Shown here: positions 63,904 to 64,000 of the stretch, piece after piece
How positions within the stretch are numbered: the first letter of the stretch is position 1
Layout of the letters: each line of letters starts with the position of its first letter
Assembly: GCA_030220185.1 (NCBI GenBank)
Contig: JASPKZ010008350.1
Span: forward strand, 1,460,501-1,524,500
Direction of reading: 5' to 3'
Length of the DNA stretch: 64,000 nt
Origin: Diploptera punctata
Taxonomy: Eukaryota > Arthropoda > Insecta > Blattodea > Blaberidae
Made by a program: the position numbers and the translations under genes
Notes under the pieces: generated by a model
Told to the model about the DNA's origin: nothing
Databases searched by the model: none
Seen by the model: the letters and a program-made list of their open reading frames with translations, nothing else

Positions 63904-64000
63904 TTGACTATTTAACTCGTGCCACAAATGCTAGTCAATGACCAATCACGTTTCAATGAATGTTGTTTTACAACAAATGACAGTCGTGTTTCACCTCGCT
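63904..64000 (+). repeat. repeat family E, 5' start, cut by window end
   Basis: TTGACTATTTAACTCGTGCC, then CAATGACCAATCACGTTTCAA and ACAGTCGTGTTTCACC match the beginning of the 7212 copy. The element continues beyond the window. Confidence 0.85.

Overview
This is AT-rich eukaryotic DNA, and no host protein-coding gene can be recognised in it. The mix of RTE-like, jockey/CR1-like, R2-like (restriction-like endonuclease) and Penelope-like retroelement remnants, hAT, Tc1/mariner, Harbinger-type and Helitron-type DNA elements, and several tRNA-derived SINE families points to a large arthropod genome. My best guess is a hemimetabolous insect of the cockroach/termite type. That guess rests on remembered element families, not on a search.

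Layout. 0-11 kb: SINE copies, a Penelope GIY-YIG remnant, an internally deleted mariner with near-perfect inverted ends (3.9-4.5 kb), several RTE-like 3' ends, and a hairpin-ended repeat family (E). 11.2-13.5 kb: a hAT transposon with perfect 20-bp ends and a perfect 8-bp target duplication. It sits inside the 3' end of a LINE and holds a cluster of five tRNA-like units. 13.9-18.5 kb: two LINE remnants and a long foldback element. 20-24 kb: nested mariner-type and Harbinger-type MITEs, and one LINE inserted in another. 25-31 kb: a LINE split by a SINE, a mariner transposase relic, microsatellites and SINEs. 32-37 kb: repeat E, a SINE, a non-autonomous Helitron, a young LINE 3' end and a foldback MITE. 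38-44 kb: LINE fragments, a perfect tandem duplication and a GC-rich tandem repeat. 44-53 kb: mostly unassigned AT-rich DNA, very rich in the octamer TAGGCCTA, with an R2-like C-terminus and SINEs. 53-64 kb: a TIR element with an unrecognised ORF, a LINE nested in a relative, purine tracts, a LINE with a twin-priming-like inversion, a TIR element inserted in a SINE, and more SINE and LINE ends.

How the parts relate. Non-autonomous units depend on autonomous ones. SINE family B shares about 40 bp of 3' terminus with the LINE whose end lies at 8.0 kb, as expected if that LINE's reverse transcriptase copies the SINE. The DNA elements are mostly deletion derivatives. All transposase and reverse-transcriptase frames seen are truncated or broken.

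The most unusual signal is a dispersed palindromic micro-insertion. About 20 exact TAGGCCTA octamers occur (roughly 0.5 expected), with core variants GGC, GCC, GGGCC and GGGCCC between two TA dinucleotides. Where sister repeat copies or reading frames allow comparison, the motif is an insertion of core plus TA at a TA dinucleotide. This could be an excision footprint of an unknown TA-targeting element.

Coordinates of repeat edges are by eye and usually good to 5-20 bases. Where a target duplication is quoted, edges are exact.
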